Assembly (NCBI GenBank): GCA_951799425.1
Contig: OX637409.1
Location: 21,128,460 to 21,192,459 of the forward strand
Length of the DNA: 64,000 bases
Reading direction: 5' to 3'
Source of the DNA: Ilex aquifolium
Lineage: Eukaryota; Streptophyta; Magnoliopsida; Aquifoliales; Aquifoliaceae
Shown here: positions 1 to 8,712 of the stretch, in pieces
Numbering within the stretch: position 1 is the first letter of the stretch
Layout: the number at the start of each line of letters is the position of its first letter
The notes under the pieces: model-generated
The model's input: the letters and a program-made list of their open reading frames with translations, nothing else
What the model was told of the DNA's origin: nothing
The model's database searches: none
Translations under genes and position numbers: made by a program

Positions 1-2
1 AC

Positions 3-116
3 ATCAACCTCGATTTGCATGAGCTCGAGGTGCAGAGAGCTGCTGCTTTTCCTACGGTTGTCGAGTTCCCGTTGCTTCGAGAAGTACTTCAGTGCTTCTT
101 AAAGCAAAATTATTGA
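3..116 (+). CDS. C-terminal end of a putative antisense ORF of the retrotransposon (partial)
   Basis: An open frame enters from the left edge and ends at TGA 114-116, giving 37 residues that begin INLDLHELEVQRAAAFP. It runs opposite to gag. Its place, just beyond the repeat array and antisense to the LTR, matches that of the antisense ORF in the element at 16155-21899. Residue similarity to that ORF is weak (a shared LDL-containing stretch). The assignment rests mainly on position, and a chance open frame is possible. Confidence 0.3.
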   Translation: MNLDLHELEVQRAAAFPTVVEFPLLREVLQCFLKQNY

Positions 117-120
117 CTTT

Positions 121-1085
121 ATGAGCTGCCGGGCTCTTTTTATGAACTAGGGAACTCATCATGAGTTTCAGGGCTCTTTTAAGGAATTAAAGAATTTATT
201 ATGAGCTACAAGGCTCTTTTTAGGAATTAAATAGCCCATTCCGAGCTCCTGGGCTCTTTTCTGAACTATTGGAGTTCTTCGTGGGCTGTGTTGCTCATAT
301 CATGAACTGAATAGTTCAGCGCGAGCTACGTGGCTCATATTATGAGCTGAAGAGTTCAGCGTGAGCTGCTTGGCTCAAGTTATGAACTGAAGAGTTCATC
401 GTGAGCTGCGTGGCTCAAGTTATGAACTGAAGAGTTCATCGTGAGCTGCGTGGCTCAAGTTACGAACTGAAGAGTTCATCGTGAGCTGCGTGGCTCAAGT
501 TACGAACTGAAGAGTTCATCGTGAGCTGCTTGGCTCAAGTTAGGAACTGAATAGTTCATGGTGAGCTGCGTGGCTCAAGTTACGAACTGAAGAGTTCATC
601 GTGAGCTGCGTGGCTCAAGTTACGAACTGAAGAGTTCATCGTGAGCTGCTTTGGCTCAAGTTATGAACTGAAGAGTTCATCGTGAGCTGCGTGGCTCAAG
701 TTACGAACTGAAGAGTTCATCGTGAGCTGCTTTGGCTCAAGTTATGAATTGAATAGTTCATCGTGAGCTGCGTGGCTCAAGTTACGAACTGAAGAGTTCA
801 TCGTGAGCTGTTTGGCTCAAGTTATGAACTGAATAGTTCATCGTGAGCTGCGTGGCTCAAGTTATGAGCTGAATAGTTCATCGTGAGCTGCTTGGCTCAA
901 GTTATGAACTGAAGAGATCATCTTGAATTTATGAGCTGAAGAGCTCATCGGATGTTTATGAGCTGAAGAGCTCATTTTGAATTTATGAGCTGAAGAGCTC
1001 ATCGGATGTATATGAGCTGAAGAGCTCATCTTGAGTTGATGAGCTGAAGAGCTCATCTGATGTTCATGAGCTGAAGAGCTCGTCT
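121..1085. repeat. Tandem array of hairpin-forming 40-bp and 27-bp units
   Basis: From 121 to about 905 the sequence repeats every 40 bp, about 19-20 units, with a few 41-bp units from an extra T. Units are diverged near 121-300 and nearly identical from 361 on. Each unit contains two short palindromes, GAACTgaagAGTTC and GAGCTgcgtgGCTC. From about 905 to 1085 the period becomes 27 bp (about seven units) built on ATGAGCTgaagAGCTCAT. The array starts where the gag frame ends. On the minus strand the 27-bp part also reads as a nine-residue peptide repeat (MSSSAHKFK-like), but in a frame not continuous with gag, so I treat it as non-coding. Confidence 0.95.
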
Positions 1086-2308
1086 CGTTCTCTGACATCT
1101 TCCCTTCTCTTGGGGGAGCGATCCCTGTCTCTTCTTGGGGACCTATTTCGTCCTCTTTCTTTCCTAGGACTTCGATCCCTCTTATTTTCTTCCTTCACTT
1201 TTTCCTTCTGTGAGGATGAGCTCCCTACCTTTGAGAGAAGGGCTTCCTCGCCATTAATATACTTTTCTGCTTTAGCCAGCACCTCTGTCATGCTTGCTTG
1301 CGGGTTCTTTGATATAGAAAATATCAAATCCTTTGATTGCACTCCTAATCCAGCAATGAAAGCAGTGATAGCGAATTTATCATCTGGAATATCTACCTTC
1401 AGGGATTCTGAATTGAACCTTTGGACATAAGACCGTAGGTTCTCGTTGGGTCCCTGTTTTACATTCAACAGGTGGTAGCTCGGCTTTCTGTATATCCGAG
1501 CTCCTATAAAGTGAGATACAAAAGCTATGGAGAGCTCTCTAAAGGATGAGATCGAGGCTGGTGGGAGCCTGTTAAACCAGGCTAGGGCAGAGCCTTTCAA
1601 CGTGATGGCAAAGGTTCTGCAGCGTACAGGATCCTGGTATCCATGTAGCTCCATCTGGTTCTTGTATGTGTTGAGATGATCTACGGGGTCTTTCGTTCCG
1701 TCAAAGACCTCTATTTGTGGCATCCTGAATTTTGGTGGGAGAGGGAAGTGCAGCATTCCTGTGGTGAATGGGGACTCGGTCTGTTGTACTAGGGCGTCCA
1801 TTGTAACCGGAGCTTTGCTTTTTACAGCCTCCTTCATATGGCTGAGCTCTTGCTGGATGTCCTTGAAGCGTTGCTCCCAGTGCTGCTCTCTCCTGTCCTG
1901 CTGGTACGGGAAAAAATCATCTCTCTCGCCCCCATCGTTCTGACTTTGCCCTTCTTCGTTGTGGCCATTCCTAGGGGGTATGTAAGGAATATGCCCCCTG
2001 GCCTGGCTGCTTTCCACTCCTTCGTTGGCCTCTCTAAGGGGGTCCAACTGTCGCCGTTCCCTGTGAGGGGGATTACTCTGGCCTTCTTGGGCCGGTCGTG
2101 CCTCCTTTGGGCGTTGTATGAGCTTCGATAGTTCTGCGTTTTCCCTTAGCAAACGTTGGTTGACGAGGCAAAGGGCTTCCATCTCGTTGTTAATGGGGGA
2201 ATTAGTCTCTTGGACGTTCTCGGGTTGTCTGCCGTTGGTGGCTTCCTGCTGATCCTTCCTTCGTGGTGGGTTTGTTTGACTTCTGCTCATGTTTCGAGTT
2301 GTTACCAT
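1064..2308 (-). CDS. gag: Retrotransposon gag polyprotein (gypsy-type), intact ORF without zinc knuckle
   Basis: A 414-residue ORF beginning shortly after the primer-binding site. Residues about 195-350 match the Retrotrans_gag core of plant Ty3/gypsy elements: a GTKDP motif near 204-208, ITLKGSALAWFNRLPP near 235-250, a SFRELSIAFVSHF segment, and LRSYVQRFN near 291-299. In related elements this domain forms the virus-like particle shell. Residues 40-65 are likely coiled coil and 70-145 are low complexity. The C-terminus (about 365-410) is a basic arginine/serine/aspartate-rich tail. I find no CCHC nucleic-acid-binding knuckle, which gag of autonomous elements normally carries. The frame ends within the first unit of the repeat array (residues DELFSS). 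Start at 2308 is the first ATG; 2290 is an alternative. Confidence 0.88.
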   Translation of the reverse strand: MVTTRNMSRSQTNPPRRKDQQEATNGRQPENVQETNSPINNEMEALCLVNQRLLRENAELSKLIQRPKEARPAQEGQSNPPHRERRQLDPLREANEGVESSQARGHIPYIPPRNGHNEEGQSQNDGGERDDFFPYQQDRREQHWEQRFKDIQQELSHMKEAVKSKAPVTMDALVQQTESPFTTGMLHFPLPPKFRMPQIEVFDGTKDPVDHLNTYKNQMELHGYQDPVRCRTFAITLKGSALAWFNRLPPASISSFRELSIAFVSHFIGARIYRKPSYHLLNVKQGPNENLRSYVQRFNSESLKVDIPDDKFAITAFIAGLGVQSKDLIFSISKNPQASMTEVLAKAEKYINGEEALLSKVGSSSSQKEKVKEENKRDRSPRKERGRNRSPRRDRDRSPKRREDVRERDELFSS

Positions 2309-2349
2309 CAGTCACTGAGAAATCAGCTTATTTGTAATAGGAACAGTCG

Positions 2350-2369
2350 TTCCCACAGACGGCGCCAAA
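2350..2369 (-). promoter_or_regulatory. Primer-binding site of the left LTR element
   Basis: On the minus strand the LTR end (ACACCATCA) is followed by GTTTGGCGCCGTCTGTGGGA. The same TTGGCGCCGTCTGTGGGAA follows the 5' LTR of the element at 33727. A TGG start next to an LTR end is the expected place and form of a tRNA-primed minus-strand start site. I do not assign the tRNA. Confidence 0.75.
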
Positions 2370-2370
2370 C

Positions 2371-2952
2371 TGATGGTGTTTTTTCACGTGAATGAGCAGC
2401 GAGTTAGAGTATAATTGCTAGGAACAGATCTGAGCTACAGGGCCCGTGAATTGGTGGTGAGTGCTCTAGTTATCTGAGGTGTGGTGTGTGTAACACGAAG
2501 AAATATAGTGGTTCACCGGCTTGGGAGCTCGGCTAGTCCACTCTTCAATGGAGTCTCTTGCTCCTAGAATCTATATTCATCTAGAAAATGTTTTACAAGA
2601 TACCCTTGATGTCAGTAGGGTTCTCTGCCCCTTGATTGAGGCGCTGTACATTATTTATAGTGTAATTCCTATCTCTAAGGAATTTTCACCGAGATCTTTG
2701 CCCTTCATCCATGGGATCTTCCTTGATTTTTGGGAGAGGATCTTGGTTAGTTGAGAGTTTTGTGCCTTGATTATAACTTTCCATTGCTTTGAGGATGTCC
2801 TTCACTAGCCAGTTGTTTCCCTTTCAATTTCCCGTTTGTTTTCTTTGAGGAGAGCTTGAGGTCTGGATTGCAGAGCCCTTTACTGTGTCTGACCTCTTTG
2901 TATGACCTCCATGTCCGAGCTCATATTTAGAGCTTTTTTCTAGGTATCATCA
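2371..2952 (-). repeat. 5' LTR (minus strand) of the left retrotransposon
   Basis: 582 bp, TG...CA on the element strand, beginning TGATGATACC and ending ACACCATCA next to the primer-binding site. The inner part (about 2510-2560) aligns with the LTRs at 16155 and 21335: shared stretches include GAGCAAGAGACTCC, TAGCCGAGCTCCC and GTGAACCACTATA. A TATA-like box (CTATAAATAATG, minus strand) lies near 2650-2662. An alternative left edge at 3094 (TGACACC) was considered, but the family similarity and LTR length favour 2952. Confidence 0.7.
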
Positions 2953-3995
2953 TGTACGATTATTTTTTGGATTTTTAGGAGAATAAGAAGTCTATCAACC
3001 AACCACCCCCACATGACCAAACATGGGTTCCCTCTTTGCCTCAGGATTAGTCAGGACTTATCTAGTTATCGTACAGAATCACAAATGGGTGTCAATACTT
3101 TCATTTTGGAATTGATAGTGATATTGGCTAGAAGTTTCAGCCACTGTTTATCGTCAGTCACCTGAATCTGACACACTACAAGTTGGCTTGCTGACTCCGT
3201 AGAGCTATAACTGAGGAAACATATAGTAAAGTGAAATTTCTATCACAATACTGTAGGTGATATACCAATGATCGATAGAATCGAAAGGAATTAAATATTG
3301 TCACATGTTCGTAAGTTATGAATCATGCATACATCCAAACTTCGTAAAAGTACAAGTTTACTTGTATAACAGGCTTAGAATTAGCCTTATACAACTTCAT
3401 AAATTGGCCATTTAGCGTAAAATTAAACCTAAGATTGCAGTGCTCCGAAATGAACCTCTTTCAAAAGGACAAATCTAATCGTAACTCATATCCTCTACAT
3501 GTTCATAAATTCATAAGTACACATGATCCTGCTTTCTAAAATCTGCAATTTCGATTCATGTTATAGAGTTGTTGAATTTTATAGGATTAACCCGAAAGAG
3601 AAATTCTGGGAGTGTATGAAATGTGTTACAATCAGTTTATGGTAAGTTAACCGTTTTTATAAACGGTTTGATGTCATTTTTATGATCCTATTCATCTCCA
3701 TCTGCCCACTTTTTTTTGCCCTTTGTTATGGGATGAGATCAAATATAACATAAGCTGGGAAAAGTATCATGAAAGAAGCACCCACTGACGTCCTTGGCTT
3801 ATCCATCTTCTTCTTCTTCTTCTACGCCTCAAGATCTCACAGAAAAGGAAATAAAAACTGAAACGAATAAGTTAAAAGAAGATCATTTCTCCCCCAAGTG
3901 GATTAACATGTACTGTTATTATTTTGTCTCCATGTATAACTCCCATCAATGATCAACCTCCTTATCACCTCATTTCCATGGCGGGACCCTCCCAA
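2953..3995. other. Intergenic DNA upstream of the XTH gene
   Basis: No gene or clear repeat seen. A TTC-trinucleotide run (about 3808-3826) and pyrimidine-rich DNA lie near the XTH promoter. This interval probably contains its upstream regulatory region. Confidence 0.5.
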
Positions 3996-4002
3996 TCTCC
4001 CT

Positions 4003-4010
4003 ATTTATAT
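4003..4010 (+). promoter_or_regulatory. Probable TATA box of the XTH gene
   Basis: ATTTATAT lies about 100 bp upstream of the ATG at 4112. It is followed by a CT-rich stretch (about 4053-4082) typical of plant 5' leaders. Inferred from position and sequence only. Confidence 0.5.
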
Positions 4011-4111
4011 CACCCTGTGCTCCCATACTCCTTGTACATACCTGCCTTCACTTCTCTCTCTCATTCTCTCTTTCTCTCTCAAGCTGTGCATTTAAGCACA
4101 TTCTTTTATTA

Positions 4112-6060
4112 ATGGTTTCTTCTCTTTCTTCTCTCCTCTTCATGGCTCTCATTTTCTGTCTCCTCCTCATTTTCATGCTCCCTTCAAGCAATGCTGATGG
4201 ACCACCTTCACCCGGCTACTACCCTAGTACCAGAGTTGGTTCAATAGGGTTCAATCAAGGCTTTAGAAATCTCTGGGGTCCCCAGCATCAAAGTTTAGAG
4301 CAGGGTTCAGTAAAAATTTGGCTTGATAGAATCTCAGGTCTTACAAACTTAGCTCAAGTCTAATTGATAATGCATTTTTCTTGCAATATCTCATATTATA
4401 GTCTTCTTTGTTTTGTTTTTGAATTGTAGGAAGTGGGTTCAAGTCTCTTAGTCCTTACCAATCTGGGTATTTTGGCACTGCCGTCAAGCTCCAACCTGGT
4501 TATACTGCAGGAATTATTACATCTTTTTATGTGAGGACTGACAATTCTACTCTCTCTCTCTCTCTCTCTTTCTCTCTCTATACTCTCATACCCAAACACT
4601 AGTAAGTTGTATCTCATGTTTGGATGTGAAGAAGTGAAATGAATTGGCTTTGTTTTGGTTGATGACAGCTATCAAATAATGAAGACCACCCGGGAAACCA
4701 TGATGAGATTGACATAGAGTTCCTCGGAACGACGCCGGATAAGCCTTATACTTTGCAAACAAACGTCTATATCAGAGGAAGTGGGGATGGAAATATAATA
4801 GGGAGGGAGATGAAGTTTCACCTTTGGTTTGACCCGACCCAAGATTTTCACAACTATGCTATCCTCTGGAACCCCACAGAGATCATGTTAGTACCATTTC
4901 AATAAACTAGTATATATATATATATATTATGCCTATGCATATGCACAATTTCGAATGGGAGTTAATATTTCCAACAAGGGATGTTTGTCAGTAAAGTTAA
5001 AATAATTTATAAATACAAATTAATGAAATTTGCAAAATCTAGTTATTTTTGCAATTTGAATGAATTAAAATGAACTAACTAAAACAAGCTCCTTGTTTGC
5101 AAAATAAAAGTCAAAATCTAATTAAATTCGAATCATTTTTGTAATTTGGACGAACAAAAACAAGTCAAATTAAAACGAGTCAAGCTTAATCTCGAACTTC
5201 ATGAATTATTTAACAACCTAAGGAGTCCTATTACACAACATACAAAAAAAAAAAAAAAACCTTCTTTTTTTTTTTGTGTGGGACAACATGCCAAAACTTT
5301 GGAGATTGGTATCTATTATCTTATGTCGATTAAAAAGACACTGATGGTACTTATTTTTTTTGGGTCTGACACTGATGGTACTTTGTGGACCACTTATGTG
5401 TTAAAATATCTTGTACCCCTCATGAAAATATTGGTTTAAGGTACATGGAATGAACTTAGAAAAAAAGATCCTCAAATCATTGATAAATCTAATTGTGTCA
5501 CTCCATGCATACAAAATCTTGCTTTATGTCACGCAGTCCCCTTACAATCCATTGCCTTTTAATGAATTCCGACTATAGTATAGAAAAGTCACGTTTTGAT
5601 ATTATACCTCTTCATAAGCACTAATAATGAGAATAATAAAGTAACACGAAACAGTAAAATATTAATATGTATCAAATTTTTATTTCGGTACATTTGCAGA
5701 TTTTTTGTGGATGATGTGCCAATAAGGAGGTACCCTAGGAAAAGCGATGCAACATTTCCACTGAGGCCTATGTGGGTGTACGGATCAATATGGGATGCCT
5801 CATCTTGGGCCACAGAGGAAGGAAAAATCAAGGCAGATTATCAGTACCAGCCATTTGTAGGGAGGTACACTAATTTCAAACTGGGTGGCTGCACCGCCGG
5901 TGGAGCCGCCTCGTGCAGCCCACCATCGGGCTCGCCGTCTGGTTCCAGTGGTCTGAGCCGACAGCAGCAAGCAGCCATGGAATGGGTCCAGAGGAACAAT
6001 AAGGTGTATGATTACTGTCAAGATCCAAAGAGAGACCATACCCACACACCTGAGTGTTAG
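4112..6060 (+). CDS. XTH: Xyloglucan endotransglucosylase/hydrolase, group III-A (XTH31/32-like)
   Basis: Four exons with GT-AG introns and consistent phase: 4112-4337, 4430-4530, 4669-4886, 5700-6060; 301 residues. Residues 1-28 form a signal peptide (hydrophobic core [16 protein letters not shown], cleavage near SSNA/DG), so the product is secreted to the wall. The GH16 catalytic motif [10 protein letters not shown] is at 120-129, with E122 as predicted nucleophile and E126 as acid/base. The C-terminal XET domain has the usual cysteines and ends [12 protein letters not shown]. XTHs cut the xyloglucan backbone and rejoin it to another chain or to water. Sequence and layout match the Arabidopsis XTH31/XTH32 branch (GYYPS start, RGSGD loop), in which hydrolase activity is known. 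The N-glycosylation site that follows the active site in groups I/II is absent, as in group III. No disruption seen. It converges with the IRX7-like gene. Confidence 0.95.
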
Positions 6061-6638
6061 GGTTTGGTTGAAAGACTTGAATAAGTGAAGTTAAAGAGAG
6101 TTGGTTTGGAGTGCCTTGAGATGGGTCCACTAGCCTAGAATAGGTGCAGGAGCAGTTGAAGCATCCAAGCGTCCAAGATTTGGAAGTTCTTTTTTATTTT
6201 GTTGTATTGTTATTAGAATAAGTTCATAAGAAAGATTGTCAAACACATTTGCTGTGTAGAGAAAGAGAGAGAGAGAGAGAGGACACCCTAGATATGGATG
6301 AGATTTGAGTGTTTGGTGATGACACCATGCAGAGAGATGGGGGCCTTTGAGTGTATCTCTCAATTTACTTTTCTATATTGCAGCATAGTAAATTTTACTT
6401 GACTTGATGGTACAATTATTATATTTGTCATTGATTTAATCGTGGGTCTTAATATTTATTGAAACTCATTACTTATTTAATAATAGTGATTTATCCAATT
6501 AAAATTTTAAATTAATTTTTTAAATCTATTTAATACTTTTCTTCGCGCATTGTGAAGTGTGATGAAAAGACAAAGAGAAATGGTCTCCAACAAACGTACG
6601 AAGAATACTTTCTTTTTCTCTCCAATAAAAAACGGGAA
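6061..6638. other. XTH 3' untranslated region and flanking AT-rich DNA
   Basis: The first 300 bp or so probably include the 3' UTR. A GA microsatellite lies near 6261-6281. No other gene or element recognised. Confidence 0.5.
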
Positions 6639-6811
6639 AATGCTATTTGAACCTAATTTGGGGACCTAATCTAGGGACCTAATGATGTACAACCATTGGA
6701 TTGGTTGTGGGCTCCATCTAACATTAAAACTCACAACTAATCCAATGGTTGCATTGAAGCCACATCATTAGGTCCTCATATTAGGTCCCCAAATAAGGTC
6801 CATATAGCATT
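6639..6811. mobile_element. Fold-back MITE (about 173 bp), TIR AATGCTAT...
   Basis: The two halves are nearly perfect inverted repeats: AATGCTATTTGAACCTAATT and GGGGACCTAAT on the left pair with ATTAGGTCCCC and GGTCCATATAGCATT on the right. The centre pairs CAACCATTGGATTGGTTGTG with its complement. Diverged copies are at 25459-25618 and 29129-29279, with an arm fragment near 10735-10805. No transposase, and no clear target-site duplication, so I do not assign a superfamily. Confidence 0.75.
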
Positions 6812-6949
6812 GCTCTAAAAAACGTGACTCCTTTTCTTGTCTAATAAAAGATTGACTCTTGTGAATTTTCTTTGTTTTATTATTTTATGACTAATGGTAG
6901 AAATAAATCAAGAGAAAATCTATAACTCATACGCGTTTTTAATAGGATT

Positions 6950-7834
6950 AATCTCAACTTGTACTCCGAAAGAAAACTCAAATTTTAATTTATACCCTTA
7001 AATTTTAAAAATATAAATTTACACCCTAAAAGATATAAATTCGTATTAATGTGCGCCTGAGACTAACTCTGTCCATTTTTCCGTTAAAAAAAGTTTGGGT
7101 TAATTATAAATTATACCCTCTAAGTTTAAATATTTCATATTTATGATCCAAAAAGAATTTCATCCATTAATGCTCGTTAAATAGCTCTCAATTTTATCGT
7201 ATCATAATATTTTCGTGTCGTGTTCGAGTCAATAAAAAATATTTTTTAAAGCTTTAAAAAAATTATAAAATACCTATTTTTTTATCTACAATACTCGTTA
7301 AATAATTATTTTTTGTCTACAGTTAAACACAAATCTTTTGATTATCCGATCAAATTAAAGTTAGATATGAATAACACAACTGTAGACAAAAAATAGTTAT
7401 TTAACAATTATTATAGACAAAAAAAAAATGGTATTTTTTAATTTTAAAAAAATATTAAATAGTATTATATAAATTGTCGTAAATGTGAAATATAAGACAC
7501 AATGCAATTGACTCGACACGAAAATATTTTTTGTTAAAAATATTTTTTTATTGACTCGAACACGACTCAAAAATGTTATGATACGATACAATTGAGAGTT
7601 ATTTAACGAGCATTAATATATGAAATTCTTTTTGGATCTTAAATGTGAAGTATTTAAATTTTGAGGGGTATAATTTAGAATTAACCCAAACTTTTTTAAC
7701 GGCAAAATATATGACAGTTAGTCTCAGGTGCACATTGATACGTATTTATATCTTTCAGAATATAAATTAACATTTTTAAATTTTAATAGTGCAAATTAAA
7801 ATTCGAATGATCTTTCAAGGTGCAAGTTGAGGTC
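6950..7834. mobile_element. Long fold-back element (about 0.9 kb, arms about 400 bp), possibly Mutator-like
   Basis: The sequence from 6951 (ATCTCAACTTGTACTCCGAA) rightward is the imperfect complement of that from 7834 leftward (GACCTCAACTTGCACCTTGA). Pairing continues through GCCTGAGACTAACT, AAGTTTGGGTTAATT, ATTAATGCTCGTTAAATA and GTGTTCGAGTCAATAAAAA. The centre near 7290-7410 also pairs (TTTTTTGTCTACAGTT). Flanks carry a near-identical direct repeat, TTTAATAGGAT (about 6938-6948) and TTTAATAAGAT (about 7838-7848), consistent with a 9-11 bp duplication as made by Mutator-like elements. No coding capacity. Confidence 0.75.
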
Positions 7835-8485
7835 TTTTTTAATAAGATTTCATGAGTTAATTATATATCTCGAGTTTTTAAGTTTGACTCTTAAACGATC
7901 CCTAATTTACGCCAGATAGAATTCTATCTTGCCGATCCAGTTTACATTATAGTCACTTGCAGGTACAAAAAACAACACATTCTATTCTATGTTATAAAGA
8001 ACAAACAAAAAAGATCAAACAGATGAGTGCAAATTTGGTGTGGGATCAACATCATCGGTATATCAGACAAGCTTATATGATTAATTAGTCACATGAATAC
8101 TTGAGGAAATAAGCCCTGCAACTTTTTTCAATTTGTATAATCGGCAATTATTGGTTTATTAGGGATAGAGAAGCAACAGCTTCTATATCAATTAGCTTGA
8201 GAGTTATGAGAAAAATGTCAAGTTCAAATCATCGCACGGAATGGCATTGCGCTTAATAGTTCAACGTACGACCATGTCAAATGCAGAAAAAAGGATCAGA
8301 ATCTGTCCTATTCAATGCTTCAATTCAATCGAACAGCAACTTGGGTTGGAAAGTTTGGCTACCTCAGTGCATTGCAGCTATCAACTTCACGGGATAAACC
8401 AACGGACTTTTGACATAATTGTACCTTTTATTTTGTAAAGGGTTCGTCTTTTTTTGGTCAAGAGATCAAATTTCTTGGGCGATAA
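7835..8485. other. Intergenic DNA, no gene seen
   Basis: AT-rich sequence with only short ORFs, none with recognisable content. Confidence 0.5.
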
Positions 8486-8489
8486 AAGC

Positions 8490-8712
8490 ATGATTAGTCG
8501 GTAAGATGGATCTGAATTACTTAGACGAACCGTATTCCAGTCTCTAGTATGAGTTCGAATCTCCACTGAAGTATAAGTCCTGATTTAACTAATACATGGA
8601 TTGAGAGATTGATTCATGCACCTAAAATTTATCCTCTGTTTTATTTAAAATCATGAGCCTGAGCGACATAAACTTGTCTCTACTCGCCGGTGACAGATCA
8701 AAAATTTATCCT
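8490..8712 (+). mobile_element. tRNA-derived SINE
   Basis: A box B-like motif, GAGTTCGAATCTCC, lies near 8550, with a diverged box A-like stretch (TTAGTCGGTAAGATGG) about 50 bp upstream. A unique body follows and the copy ends near an A-rich run (ACAAAAAAAG). This is the organisation of plant tRNA-derived SINEs. Ends are approximate. Confidence 0.5.

Larger units (their letters stand above)
1..2952 (-). mobile_element. Truncated Ty3/gypsy-type LTR retrotransposon (5' part; runs off the left edge)
   Basis: Read on the minus strand the order is: LTR (2371-2952), primer-binding site (about 2350-2369), gag (1064-2308), a tandem hairpin-repeat array (121-1085), then an ORF on the opposite strand (3-116). 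The remainder lies outside the window, so the second LTR and the target-site duplication cannot be checked. No protease, reverse transcriptase or integrase is visible between gag and the window edge. The LTR is similar to those of the element at 16155-21899, and both elements have a GAGCTC-rich repeat spacer and an antisense ORF. It may be a gag-only non-autonomous element, or an autonomous one whose pol lies further left. Confidence 0.8.

Noticed and set aside
121-905. CRISPR-like appearance: regular 40-bp repeats with partial palindromes
   Set aside because: There are no unique spacers; the units are contiguous, and the context is a plant retrotransposon.
862-1098. A 78-residue frame with a nine-residue repeat (MSSSAHKFK) that could be a repeat protein
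   Set aside because: The frame comes from the 27-bp hairpin repeat, is not in frame with gag, and its codon pattern simply follows the palindrome.
2953-3094. Alternative LTR edge at 3094 (TGACACCC on the minus strand)
   Set aside because: The edge at 2952 gives the TGATG start, the family's LTR length and better similarity to the LTR at 16155.
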